Source of the DNA: Deltaproteobacteria bacterium HGW-Deltaproteobacteria-18
GTDB taxonomy: Bacteria > Desulfobacterota > Desulfovibrionia > Desulfovibrionales > Desulfomicrobiaceae
NCBI GenBank assembly: GCA_002841885.1
Contig: PHBE01000009.1
Location: 186,001-250,000 of the forward strand
DNA length: 64,000 nt
Direction: 5' to 3'
In this document: positions 26,373 through 34,578 of the stretch, in pieces
Position numbering within the stretch: position 1 is the first letter of the stretch
Layout: each line of letters opens with the position of its first letter
Made by a program: the position numbers and the translations under genes
Notes under the pieces: generated by a model
The model's database searches: none
Told to the model about the DNA's origin: nothing
Seen by the model: the letters and a program-made list of their open reading frames with translations, nothing else

Positions 26373-28520
26373 ATGATTCGCATTACCGACATTCTGGACC
26401 AGGCGTCCACATATCTCTCCCCGCTGGACGTGGCCCTTATCCAGAAGGCCTATGTCTTTTCCGCCGCCGCCCATGCCGGGCAGATCCGGCTCTCCGGTGA
26501 GCCCTATCTCTCCCATCCTCTGGAAGTGAGCAACATCCTTGTGGATTTGCGACTGGACGCGGCGACCATCGTGGCCGGTTTGCTGCACGATACGGTGGAG
26601 GATACCGACACTTCCATCCCTCAGATCGTCGAGCTTTTCGGTCCCGAGGTCGGCGCCATCGTCGAGGGCGTGACCAAGATCAGCAAGATGAACTTCGAGT
26701 CCAAGGAGCAGGCCCAGGCCGAAAACATACGGAAGATGATCCTGGCCATGGCCGACGATATCCGGGTCATTCTGGTCAAGCTTGCCGACCGTCTGCACAA
26801 TATCTCCACCCTGGAATTTCAGAAGGAGTACAAGCAGCGCGCCATTGCCCAGGAGACTCTGGGCATCTATGCGCCGCTGGCCAACCGGCTTGGCCTCTAC
26901 CGCATCAAGGTGCAGCTTGAGAACTATGGCCTGCAGTACATGAAGCCCGACGTGTATGCCCAGATTTCCGAAGGCATCAATCGTTACCAGGACCAGGGTC
27001 AGGCCTATATCGACAAGGTCAGCACCATGATCCAGGATATCCTGCTTGAAAACGAGATCAATGGGCGGGTCAAGGGCCGCATCAAGCATATCTATTCCAT
27101 CTATCACAAGATGAAGCAGCGCGGGCTGACCCTTGACCAGATTTTCGACATGATCGCTTTTCGGGTCGTCGTGAACAATCTGCGGGAATGCTACACGGTG
27201 CTGGGGCTGGTGCATTCCCTGTGGAAGCCGGTGCCGGGGAAGTTCAAGGACTATATCTCCATGCCCAAGGCCAACATGTACCAGAGCTTGCACTCCACGG
27301 TCATAGGCCCCGAGGGAGAGCGCATCGAGATCCAGATTCGCACCGAGGAGATGCACCAGCTGGCCGAGAACGGCGTGGCCGCGCACTGGTCCTACAAGGA
27401 GCGGGGCAGCAAGAAGGCCCAGGACGCCGACCGTTTCAGCTGGTTGCGCCAGATACTTGATTGGCAGGGGGACCTGAAGGATTCCCGGGACTTCATGTCG
27501 ACGCTCAGCCTCGACCTGTTCCAGGATGAGGTCTATGTCTTCACGCCGCGCGGCCAGGTCAAGGAATTGCCCGAAGGCGGGACCCCTGTGGATTTCGCCT
27601 ATCTGATCCACACCGAGGTCGGCAATCATTGCGCCGGAGCCAAAGTCAACGGACGCATCGTTCCGCTCAACACTCCGCTCAAGAACGGCGATACGGTGGA
27701 GATCATCACCGACGCTTCCCGCAGTCCCAGCCGGGACTGGCTGCAATTCGTCAAATCCGGCAAGGCCAGATCGCGCATCAAGCACTGGATCGGCACCGAG
27801 GAGAGGGCGCGCAGCCTGTCGCTGGCCAAGGAACTCCTGGAAAAGGAAGGCCGCCGCATGGGCATCAACGTGGGCAAGGCCATCAAGAGCGGCGATTTCG
27901 ATCCCGTGGTCAAGGAGTTCTCCTTCCGTCAGCTTGACGACCTGTTTTCCGCCGTGGGTCATGGCCGCATCACCGCCCGGCAGGTGCTCAGGAAGCTTCT
28001 GCCCAAAGAGGAGCAGAAAACCGAAGAGCGCAAGTCCGCAGGTCCGGCCACGCCCCAGACCAAGCCCCAGGATCCCGATTCCATCAGCATCCAGGGCGTG
28101 GACGGGGTACTCATCCGCTATGCGCAGTGCTGCAATCCGTTGCCCGGAGATCCCATTGTGGGCTACATCAGCCGGGGCCTCGGGGTGACGGTTCACACCC
28201 AGGACTGTCCGAATGTGGCCAACATGGAGCCCGAACGCCTGCTTGACGTGAGCTGGGGCGGTCAGGAGGAGACCAAGCCGCTGCCGGCCAAGATCAAGGT
28301 CGTCTGCAAGAACCAGCGCGGTGTTTTGGGCCTGGTCAGCGGGCTTCTGGCCAAGGAGGGGATCAATATCGATTCCGGAAAGTTCACATCCGCCGTGGAC
28401 GGGATGTCGGAGCTTGATTTCGTCATCGAGGTCAAGACCACGACCCAGCTATACGCCATCATCGAAAAATTGCGGAATCTTGAGGAAGTGCAGGAAGTGA
28501 CGCGGTCTTCGGCGGGCTGA
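26373..28520 (+). CDS. RelA/SpoT bifunctional (p)ppGpp synthetase/hydrolase
   Basis: 715 residues with the full long-RSH order. HD hydrolase domain with intact motifs (SHPLEVSNIL, GLLHDTVEDTD); synthetase domain (GRIKHIYSIYHKMK, IFDMIAFRVVV, YQSLHSTVIGP); TGS domain (VYVFTPRGQVKELPEG) at about 385-445; and a C-terminal ACT domain (RGVLGLVSGLLAKEGINI). Because both HD and synthetase motifs are complete it should make and destroy the alarmone. A terminator hairpin follows the stop. Cytosolic stringent-response regulator. Confidence 0.95.
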   Translation: MIRITDILDQASTYLSPLDVALIQKAYVFSAAAHAGQIRLSGEPYLSHPLEVSNILVDLRLDAATIVAGLLHDTVEDTDTSIPQIVELFGPEVGAIVEGVTKISKMNFESKEQAQAENIRKMILAMADDIRVILVKLADRLHNISTLEFQKEYKQRAIAQETLGIYAPLANRLGLYRIKVQLENYGLQYMKPDVYAQISEGINRYQDQGQAYIDKVSTMIQDILLENEINGRVKGRIKHIYSIYHKMKQRGLTLDQIFDMIAFRVVVNNLRECYTVLGLVHSLWKPVPGKFKDYISMPKANMYQSLHSTVIGPEGERIEIQIRTEEMHQLAENGVAAHWSYKERGSKKAQDADRFSWLRQILDWQGDLKDSRDFMSTLSLDLFQDEVYVFTPRGQVKELPEGGTPVDFAYLIHTEVGNHCAGAKVNGRIVPLNTPLKNGDTVEIITDASRSPSRDWLQFVKSGKARSRIKHWIGTEERARSLSLAKELLEKEGRRMGINVGKAIKSGDFDPVVKEFSFRQLDDLFSAVGHGRITARQVLRKLLPKEEQKTEERKSAGPATPQTKPQDPDSISIQGVDGVLIRYAQCCNPLPGDPIVGYISRGLGVTVHTQDCPNVANMEPERLLDVSWGGQEETKPLPAKIKVVCKNQRGVLGLVSGLLAKEGINIDSGKFTSAVDGMSELDFVIEVKTTTQLYAIIEKLRNLEEVQEVTRSSAG

Positions 28521-28544
28521 GGCCGGGATGTCCGGCCGGGGCGA

Positions 28545-28579
28545 GGGATTTCGGGGGAAGCTCGGAATCCCTTTTTTTT
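28545..28579 (+). terminator. Rho-independent terminator after the RelA/SpoT gene
   Basis: GGGATT (28545-28550) pairs with AATCCC (28566-28571), followed directly by eight T residues. The stem is short, but the T-run and position 25 bases past the stop are convincing. Confidence 0.65.
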
Positions 28580-28620
28580 GAGGTTTGACGGGTTGTGAAC
28601 CGGGGGTGCGGAAGAATGCT

Positions 28621-28744
28621 GGCAAAAGGCATGGATTCCCGTCTTCACGGGAATGACAATGGCGTTGAAGTATCGTTTGGATGAGTTGTCCGCCGTGCTG
28701 TCCCTACGTCATCCCCGCGCAGGCGGGAATCCATGCCTTTTGCC
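28621..28744. repeat. MITE-like element with 37-bp terminal inverted repeats
   Basis: Arms at 28621-28657 and 28708-28744 match in inverted orientation at 33 of 37 positions, the outer 21 exactly (GGCAAAAGGCATGGATTCCC and its complement plus one base). Each arm contains its own small hairpin (ATTCCCGT...ACGGGAAT). The 50-base centre encodes nothing. It lies between the convergent RelA/SpoT and FKBP genes. The GTCATTCCCGC-type core resembles widespread proteobacterial intergenic palindromes. Confidence 0.85.
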
Positions 28745-28758
28745 TGGAATGCCTGCGT

Positions 28759-29184
28759 TCAGCCTACGCTGACCAGTTCAATCTCAAAGGTCAGGGCGAA
28801 TCCGGCCAGGGGGTGGTTGGCGTCCAGGGTGGCTTCGTCGTCATCGACATCGACGATAAGCGCCGGCAGCTCGTTGCCGTCGGGGGAACGCAGCACCAGT
28901 TGCTCGCCGACGGCGGGCACGATCTCCGGAGGGAAGGACGTCTTGGGGACGCGGATGACCATCTCTTCGTTGTGCGGGCCGTAGGCCTCTTCTTCCGGGA
29001 TGGTCACGGTGATGCTCTGGCCGGGCTCAAGATCGACGATGGCTTTTTCAAAGCCGGGGATGACCATGTCCTGTCCAAGGATGATCTCCAGGGGATCGCG
29101 CTCCCGGGAGGAGTCGAACTGGGTGCCGTCGTCGAGCGTGCCCGTGTAATGAACCAGTACTTTGGTTCCAGCTGCAAGTGTCAT
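28759..29184 (-). CDS. FKBP-type peptidyl-prolyl isomerase, SlyD-like
   Basis: 141 residues. FKBP half-domains (VHYTGTLDDGTQFDSSRE, VIPGFEKAIVDLEPGQ, PEEEAYGPHNEEM) surround an insert-in-flap region, and the SlyD signature LDANHPLAGFALTFEIELV closes the protein. No His-rich metal tail, so it is a short SlyD homologue. Folding helper in the cytosol. Last gene of a probable prfC - phospholipase-like - small unknown - FKBP operon, 30 bases after the preceding stop, with an AGGA ribosome site. Confidence 0.92.
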   Translation of the reverse strand: MTLAAGTKVLVHYTGTLDDGTQFDSSRERDPLEIILGQDMVIPGFEKAIVDLEPGQSITVTIPEEEAYGPHNEEMVIRVPKTSFPPEIVPAVGEQLVLRSPDGNELPALIVDVDDDEATLDANHPLAGFALTFEIELVSVG

Positions 29185-29214
29185 GATTTTTCCTGTGGAT
29201 TTAAGGTTGCTGGT

Positions 29215-29574
29215 TTATTTGGACCGCTCGAGTTCCGCAAGCCAGGTTTCAAGGGTATTTGGCTCTCCTGGTTTGTGGTCGTCGGGGTAGAGCAGCGCGG
29301 ACATGTAGAAGACGCTGCCGATGTCCAGGCTGCGCTTGGCGCTTTGGGAAAACATGTCCAGCCTGTGTTCGATCATGGGGCGTCTTTCAAGGCTCAGCGA
29401 ATCCAGAAAAGGGGCCGCGTTCGAGGCCAGGCCGGCCAGCAGTTCCGCCTTTCGCTGCATGGCCCCGCGATATCCGGCATCGTCGCCGGCGTTGTGCAGC
29501 AGGTCGTGCGCGGTGTTTTCGATGTCCCGCACTTGTCGGATCTGATCACGCAGAAAATTGAGAAAATCACTCAT
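29215..29574 (-). CDS. Small helical protein of unknown function
   Basis: 119 residues, no signal peptide, mostly charged amphipathic helix (FLRDQIRQVRDIENTAHDLL). I do not recognise a family. The ATG at 29574 overlaps the end of the upstream phospholipase-like gene by 8 bases and has a perfect GGAGG site, which strongly supports translation and this start; a longer frame to 29607 has no such site. Likely cytosolic. Confidence 0.75.
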   Translation of the reverse strand: MSDFLNFLRDQIRQVRDIENTAHDLLHNAGDDAGYRGAMQRKAELLAGLASNAAPFLDSLSLERRPMIEHRLDMFSQSAKRSLDIGSVFYMSALLYPDDHKPGEPNTLETWLAELERSK

Positions 29575-30436
29575 CGGTGCCTCCGAAATCTTGCAGACAG
29601 GGTTCAAGACGGGTGTCCATGGGGAAAATGATACCTTCGCCGCGCGCGGTGTAATAGGAGCGCTGCTTGCGCTGGAATCTGCGCACCTGATCCAGGTTCA
29701 TGCTGCCGATGGGGTCGCACTCCAGCACCGGCGAGCGCTGCGGATTCTTGAGCAGATCCATGACCAGATCCTGGGCGTGAGCGATGGCATCGGCGATAAA
29801 CGCCTCCTTGCGGGCAAAGGGCAGAAGACCCCGGAACATGCGCAGGGAGCGTTTGTAGGATTTTTCTTCCACCAGATGAAGACTCTGGCGGAAGATTCTT
29901 TTTTTGATGGAAAATGGCAACTTTTTCTGCCCCATGGTCAGCACCAGCGACTTGTCGGCCTCGGGATGGGGGATGCGGAAGATGCGCGAGGCCTGCTTGC
30001 TGGGCCATTCGACCTGCAGGTCGGCCAGCATCTCTACATAGGTGTGGGCAAATTTGCCCCGTCCGGCGGAGAAGCCGAGTATGTTCGGGACCAGATAGTT
30101 GTGCGCGATGACGTCGGCGGCCAGATGGGACAGGTATCCGTATGCATATGCTTGGGTCTGGATGTCTTCGGCCTGGCGCAGGAGGGCCTTGCCCGTGTCC
30201 CAGTTGTGGGAATGGGTGGGGGTGAACTTGCTGCCCTTGCCGATGAAAATGTCGGCCGACAGGCATCCGTACAGGAACTGCTCGGGATGGGCCGTCAGCA
30301 CGGCGGCAACTGTCGGGGCGAGAAGGTGCAGATGGGTCAGCACATGATTGCCGATGGCCATATGCACCCCTGGCCCCCAGGCCAGGGCCTCGCCGGGAAG
30401 CAGAATCAGAAGAATGAAAGCAAATAATAAAACCAT
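29567..30436 (-). CDS. Zinc-dependent phospholipase C-like exported protein
   Basis: 289 residues with a signal peptide (MVLLFAFILLILLPGEALA). The mature N-terminus begins with a Trp (AWGPGVHMAIGNHVL), as in zinc phospholipase C where the terminal Trp ligates zinc. Downstream His/Asp motifs match the fold: SADIFIGKGSKFTPTHSHNW, YGYLSHLAADVIAHNYLVP and FAHTYVEMLADLQVEW. Substrate unknown; a phospholipid head-group hydrolase in the periplasm is the family expectation. I use the ATG at 30436, 16 bases after prfC; the longer frame to 30682 only overlaps prfC. Confidence 0.8.
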   Translation of the reverse strand: MVLLFAFILLILLPGEALAWGPGVHMAIGNHVLTHLHLLAPTVAAVLTAHPEQFLYGCLSADIFIGKGSKFTPTHSHNWDTGKALLRQAEDIQTQAYAYGYLSHLAADVIAHNYLVPNILGFSAGRGKFAHTYVEMLADLQVEWPSKQASRIFRIPHPEADKSLVLTMGQKKLPFSIKKRIFRQSLHLVEEKSYKRSLRMFRGLLPFARKEAFIADAIAHAQDLVMDLLKNPQRSPVLECDPIGSMNLDQVRRFQRKQRSYYTARGEGIIFPMDTRLEPCLQDFGGTDE

Positions 30437-30452
30437 TGGTCGCCAGCTGGGT

Positions 30453-32048
30453 TTAGTTCTTTTCCCTTGTGGTGTGAAAGGTGATGTCCGGCCACTGCTC
30501 CATGATGTATTCGAGTCTCCAGGTGCTGTCTGCCAGCAGGGCCAAGTTGCCTTCGGAGTCCGTGGCAAGGGAAGAGTGGAGCTCTTTCTGGAAACGTTCG
30601 AGGAGCGCCTTGTCGTCCGCCTGCACCCACCTCGCCGCCGACAGGTTGACCGGCGTGTAGATGGCGTCCACGGCATATTCATCTTTAAGGCGTGAAATGA
30701 TCACGTCAAACTGCAGGACGCCCACCGCGCCAAGGATATATTCGTTGCCGAGCGTGGGGCGGAACACCTGCACCGCGCCCTCTTCGGCCAGCTGCTGGAG
30801 GCCTTTCTGCAGCTGCTTGGTCTTGAGCGGGCTTTTCAGGATGACCTTGCGGAAATGTTCGGGGGCAAAGCTCGGGATGCCCGTGAACTTGAGCTCTTCC
30901 TTCAGGCTGAAGGTGTCGCCGATCTTGATGGTCCCGTGGTTGTGCAGGCCGATGATGTCCCCGGCGAAGGCTTCCTCAACGCCGGTGCGGTCCTGGGCCA
31001 TGAAGATGGTGGCGTTACTGATCTGCACGTCCTTGCCGATGCGGTGGTGGCGGATCTTCATGCCCTTCTCGTACTTGCCCGAACAGATGCGCATGAAGGC
31101 GATGCGGTCGCGGTGAGCCTTGTCCATGTTCGCCTGGATCTTGAAGACAACGCCCGAGAATTCCTCCTCGAAAGGCGAGACCTCGCGGGTCAGCGTCATT
31201 CTGGGGCGGGGGCAGGGAGCCAGCTCCACGAAGGTGTCCAGCATTTCCTGTACGCCGAAATTGTTGATGGCGCTGCCGAAGAAGACCGGAGTCTGGGTGC
31301 CTTCCAGATAGCGCTCGACGGAAAAGGGGTTGCCCGCACCTTCGAGCAGTTCCAGGTCCCGGCGCAGGTCCTGCGCCTGCAGGCCGAGCAGTTCATCGAG
31401 CTTTGGATCGTTCACGTCGTCGATGACCACGCCCTGCTGGATGCGCCCCCCGTGGGTCGCGGAAAAGAGATGAATCTGCTTCTTGTGGATGGAATAGGTG
31501 CCCTTGAATCCCTTGCCCATGCCGATGGGCCAGCTCAAGGGGGCGCATTCGATGCCCAGGTGGCCCTCGATGTCGGCCAGGAGGTCCAGGGGGTCAAGGC
31601 CGTCACGGTCGAGCTTGTTGATGAAGGTCATGATGGGCGTGTTGCGCATGCGGCAGACGTCCATCAGCTTCTTGGTCTGGGCCTCGACGCCTTTGGCGCT
31701 GTCGATGACCAGGAGGGCGGAGTCCACGGCGGTCAGGACTCGGTATGTGTCTTCTGAAAAATCTTCGTGCCCGGGGGTGTCGAGCAGATTTATGTCGTAT
31801 CCGCTGTATTCGAACTTCATGACCGAGGTGGTCACGGAGATGCCGCGTTCCTGCTCCATCTTCATCCAGTCCGAGGTCGCGTGGCGGGAGGCCTTGCGAG
31901 ACTTGACCGTGCCGGCCAGGGTGATGGCTCCGCCAAACAGGAGCAGCTTCTCGGTCAGGGTCGTCTTGCCCGCGTCGGGGTGGCTGATGATGCCGAACGT
32001 GCGGCGTTTTTCCACATTCTGTCGTATTTCTCTTGCCAGTGCGCTCAT
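30453..32048 (-). CDS. prfC: Peptide chain release factor 3
   Basis: 531 residues. Translational GTPase with G1 [13 protein letters not shown], the RF3-specific switch segment ([19 protein letters not shown]), G3 [14 protein letters not shown] and G4 [12 protein letters not shown]. The C-terminal RF3 domain ([12 protein letters not shown] region) is intact. It removes RF1/RF2 from the ribosome after peptide release. GGAGAG ribosome site before the ATG; first gene of the four-gene operon running leftward. Confidence 0.95.
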   Translation of the reverse strand: MSALAREIRQNVEKRRTFGIISHPDAGKTTLTEKLLLFGGAITLAGTVKSRKASRHATSDWMKMEQERGISVTTSVMKFEYSGYDINLLDTPGHEDFSEDTYRVLTAVDSALLVIDSAKGVEAQTKKLMDVCRMRNTPIMTFINKLDRDGLDPLDLLADIEGHLGIECAPLSWPIGMGKGFKGTYSIHKKQIHLFSATHGGRIQQGVVIDDVNDPKLDELLGLQAQDLRRDLELLEGAGNPFSVERYLEGTQTPVFFGSAINNFGVQEMLDTFVELAPCPRPRMTLTREVSPFEEEFSGVVFKIQANMDKAHRDRIAFMRICSGKYEKGMKIRHHRIGKDVQISNATIFMAQDRTGVEEAFAGDIIGLHNHGTIKIGDTFSLKEELKFTGIPSFAPEHFRKVILKSPLKTKQLQKGLQQLAEEGAVQVFRPTLGNEYILGAVGVLQFDVIISRLKDEYAVDAIYTPVNLSAARWVQADDKALLERFQKELHSSLATDSEGNLALLADSTWRLEYIMEQWPDITFHTTREKN

Positions 32049-32240
32049 AAACTCTCCAAATGCTGTGTAACCCTGCCTTCAGGGCCTAGGAGGCAGTAGG
32101 CGTGATCATGGGAACAGTCAAGGAACCCTCCCGGGCTTTCAAATTCGCGAAAATGCGGATGCACCCTTGACCCTGTCTTCCGCTCTGATATGTTGAACCA
32201 AAATAGTGTTCGACCATTCAATCAGTTACGGAGGTGTTCA

Positions 32241-32480
32241 ATGCAGTATTCGGAAAAAGATCTGCCCGTCAGGGTGCATGATGGTGAACTGCTTGTTTTG
32301 GATGACGGCAATGAGGTGCGCTGGGAGAGCAATGGCGAAGCCAAGGCAATCTTCATCGGCAGCAGTTTCGAGCCGACGTTCGAGCTTTTTCCAAACCAGA
32401 CCGAGACGGTGAACGTAGGAGGCAGGAATTTTGTGCTGACCGCATTTTTCGAAGATGCCCTGGAGGTCAAGAAAGCCTGA
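32241..32480 (+). CDS. Small acidic beta-rich protein of unknown function
   Basis: 79 residues, acidic (VRVHDGELLVLDDGNEVRWE), with alternating hydrophobics suggesting a small beta barrel. No Cys motif, signal or membrane segment. A good ribosome site (ACGGAGGTG) precedes the ATG at 32241, which is why I call it despite its size. No family recognised. Stands alone, facing away from prfC. Confidence 0.65.
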   Translation: MQYSEKDLPVRVHDGELLVLDDGNEVRWESNGEAKAIFIGSSFEPTFELFPNQTETVNVGGRNFVLTAFFEDALEVKKA

Positions 32481-32762
32481 TGCCGCAAGAATCCCCGGGA
32501 TGACCGGACTTCGGATTTTTGGAGCCGCGGTGCGAATTAAGCGCCTTGTCTTTAGAATGTTGATCAAAGCCTCCGCGCCGTGGGTTTTCGTGTGGGGGCT
32601 TTTTGCATGGCATGTCTTCGCAGGGAAGTTCGGAGCAACGGGATGATCAGCTGACGCGGGCGCGGATCCAAATGGAAAATTTCCGGGTTTTCGACGGATC
32701 TGGTTGTGGACGGCCGGGTTGTGCCTGGCATAGATGCCACACAACACAAGGAGAGAAAATCC

Positions 32763-33401
32763 ATGATCCGTTGCAGATGCTACATTATAATGATTCTTGT
32801 CTTTTGGGCCGGCAGTGCCTTGGCGGCGGAGCCGTTGGGCACGAGCCTGGCCAACATCCAGCGCGCCATTGATCGCAACGATCACGTGCTGCTTGAAAAA
32901 TATGTCGATCTTCGCGGCATCATAACGCGCGGGGTGGACCGCTTCGTGGCCGACTACGCGGCCAATCCTCCGGGCGGCGAGGGGGACCCGCTCATGGAGA
33001 TGCTTTCGGGCGGCCTGTCGCGGGAGGCCGACTCGGCGGCGGCCGTGTCCATGAAGATGATGCTCGTGGAAGAGACCAGAAAATTCGTGATCAGGGGGGT
33101 GGCCTCCGGGGATTTTTCCGGCAGACCCTCGAAGCAGGCGACCTTGCCCGACGGCGGCCTCTTGGCGATTCTCTTTGCCGACGCCTCCACGGCCCGCAAG
33201 GAGCTGCGAGGCCTGCGCGTCAATCCGGCCAAGGGCGACACGGCAACGGCCCAGGCTACGCTGCATGATTTCGGCAGCGAGCGGGACTATCCGGTGCAGA
33301 TGGCCCTTAAGCTCCAGCCCGAAGGATACTGGAAGGTCACGGATGTGAAAAACATGGCCGACCTGATCCGCAGGGTGCGCAAGGAAGCCGAGGAACGCTA
33401 G
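32763..33401 (+). CDS. Exported protein, DUF2939-like
   Basis: 212 residues with a signal peptide (ending near GSALAA). The mature part has a repeated-helix pattern: a start like LANIQRAIDRNDHVLLEKYVDLRGII, a long middle with TRKFVIRGVASGDF, and a closing VQMALKLQPEGYWKVTDVKNM typical of a cystatin/NTF2-like fold. This resembles DUF2939 proteins, function unknown; I am moderately sure of that match. AAGGAG ribosome site 8 bases before the ATG at 32763. Probably periplasmic. Confidence 0.65.
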   Translation: MIRCRCYIIMILVFWAGSALAAEPLGTSLANIQRAIDRNDHVLLEKYVDLRGIITRGVDRFVADYAANPPGGEGDPLMEMLSGGLSREADSAAAVSMKMMLVEETRKFVIRGVASGDFSGRPSKQATLPDGGLLAILFADASTARKELRGLRVNPAKGDTATAQATLHDFGSERDYPVQMALKLQPEGYWKVTDVKNMADLIRRVRKEAEER

Positions 33402-33489
33402 CAGGACGCCCCAAAACGGCGATCTGCTGCGTCAGCGAAAAAAAGCCAGATCGCTGGTTGTGCGTTCTTGGGTCATGAAGTTTGAACCC

Positions 33490-33522
33490 GCATGAAGCCC
33501 CGCCAATCCCGGGGCTTCATGC
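33490..33522. terminator. Bidirectional hairpin between convergent genes
   Basis: Perfect 13-bp stem GCATGAAGCCCCG (33490-33502) / CGGGGCTTCATGC (33510-33522). The right arm includes the stop codon of the EamA transporter gene (33517-33519). No long T-run, so termination strength is uncertain. Confidence 0.65.
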
Positions 33523-34467
33523 TTCCTGCGGCACGGGCAGGGGGCGGCGCAGGTCGCCGAGCTTGATGGCCGCCATGCCCGAGAGCAGCAGGGCGCTGCC
33601 CAAGAGCTGAACCGGGGTCAGGGTTTCGCCCAGCAGGAGGAAGGCGAAAATGGCGGTGAAGAGAGGTTCCAACGAGACGATGATGTTGGCCACGCTGGCA
33701 TCGAGCAGGGAAAGGCTGACGTTGTAGAACCCGTATCCGCCCACCGTGGGGATGGCCCCCAGCAGAATCATCACGGTCCATCCTTCCACGCTGGCGCCGA
33801 GCCAGAACATGTCTTTTGGAGTCGTGGCCGAGCCGGGAAGCCATCCTCCCGTAAGATTGGCCAGGAAGAGGAATGTCCCGGCGAAGGCGAAGATGTAGAG
33901 CAGGGTGGTCCAAGGGGAAATGCCCCGCTTCGAGGTCACCCGGCCCATGAGGCTGTAGGCCGTATAGCACAGGCCCGTCAGCAGACCCGCAACCACGCCA
34001 AGAAGATTGCTCTGCCAGGCCGAGGCATTCAGCGCCCCGGAAATGAGAGCGCACCCGCACAGGCACAGGGCAATGGCCGTAAATTTGAGCGCGCCCAGGC
34101 TCTCGCCCATGAATTTCCAGCCCAGAATGGCGGTGTAGGCCACGGAACAGTAAACCATGACTGTGGCCACGGCCGCTCCGTTATGCGCTACCGATATGGC
34201 CCAGAAGCCGTTGAAACCGGCCAGCATGAGTCCGAAAATGGCCAGGAAGGGGATGTGGGTCTTGTCGACGCGCAGCAGCCTGCGGTCGAAAAGGAGCATG
34301 AGGGGCACAAGGGTCGCGACCACGATGATGTTGCGCCAGCAGGCCAGGACGAGCGGCGGCATGTCGAAATTTACGACCAGGTGGCGGATGAAGATGGATG
34401 TCGTGGACAGAAACACGGCCCCGGCGAGGGCGGCGCTGTAGCCTTGGGCGGAACGGGACATGGCCAT
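33517..34467 (-). CDS. EamA/DMT-family transporter (10 helices), controlled by adjacent MocR regulator
   Basis: 316 residues with ten predicted membrane helices in two EamA repeats (first about 10-140, second about 155-300, each ending in an E/G-rich re-entrant motif such as VSLEPLFTAIFAFLLLGE). The family exports amino acids, nucleosides or other metabolites; the substrate is not predictable here. Transcribed divergently from a MocR/PdxR-type regulator across 111 bases that contain a palindrome, a typical regulator-transporter pair. The ATG at 34467 has AAGGAG upstream. Confidence 0.85.
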   Translation of the reverse strand: MAMSRSAQGYSAALAGAVFLSTTSIFIRHLVVNFDMPPLVLACWRNIIVVATLVPLMLLFDRRLLRVDKTHIPFLAIFGLMLAGFNGFWAISVAHNGAAVATVMVYCSVAYTAILGWKFMGESLGALKFTAIALCLCGCALISGALNASAWQSNLLGVVAGLLTGLCYTAYSLMGRVTSKRGISPWTTLLYIFAFAGTFLFLANLTGGWLPGSATTPKDMFWLGASVEGWTVMILLGAIPTVGGYGFYNVSLSLLDASVANIIVSLEPLFTAIFAFLLLGETLTPVQLLGSALLLSGMAAIKLGDLRRPLPVPQEA

Positions 34468-34510
34468 GGAAAGCTCCTTCTTGTGCTGGATGTGAAGCTG
34501 GTCTAGTTGG

Positions 34511-34538
34511 AAATTGACCCCTTTGTAAGGGTCAATTT
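34511..34538. promoter_or_regulatory. Palindromic operator candidate between EamA and MocR genes
   Basis: Perfect 10-bp inverted repeat AAATTGACCC (34511-34520) / GGGTCAATTT (34529-34538) with an 8-base spacer, centred in the divergent intergenic region. Outer sequence TAGTTGG / CTAGTCCAA is also roughly symmetric. It includes TTGACC hexamers on both strands that could act as -35 boxes. Probably the binding site of the adjacent regulator. Confidence 0.6.
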
Positions 34539-34578
34539 TGAACAAAATGAACTAGTCCAATTCAGCAGGAGGAAGGGT

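Noticed and set aside
26328-28196. 622-codon open frame on the minus strand
   Set aside because: Antisense to the RelA/SpoT gene, which has complete HD, synthetase, TGS and ACT domains.
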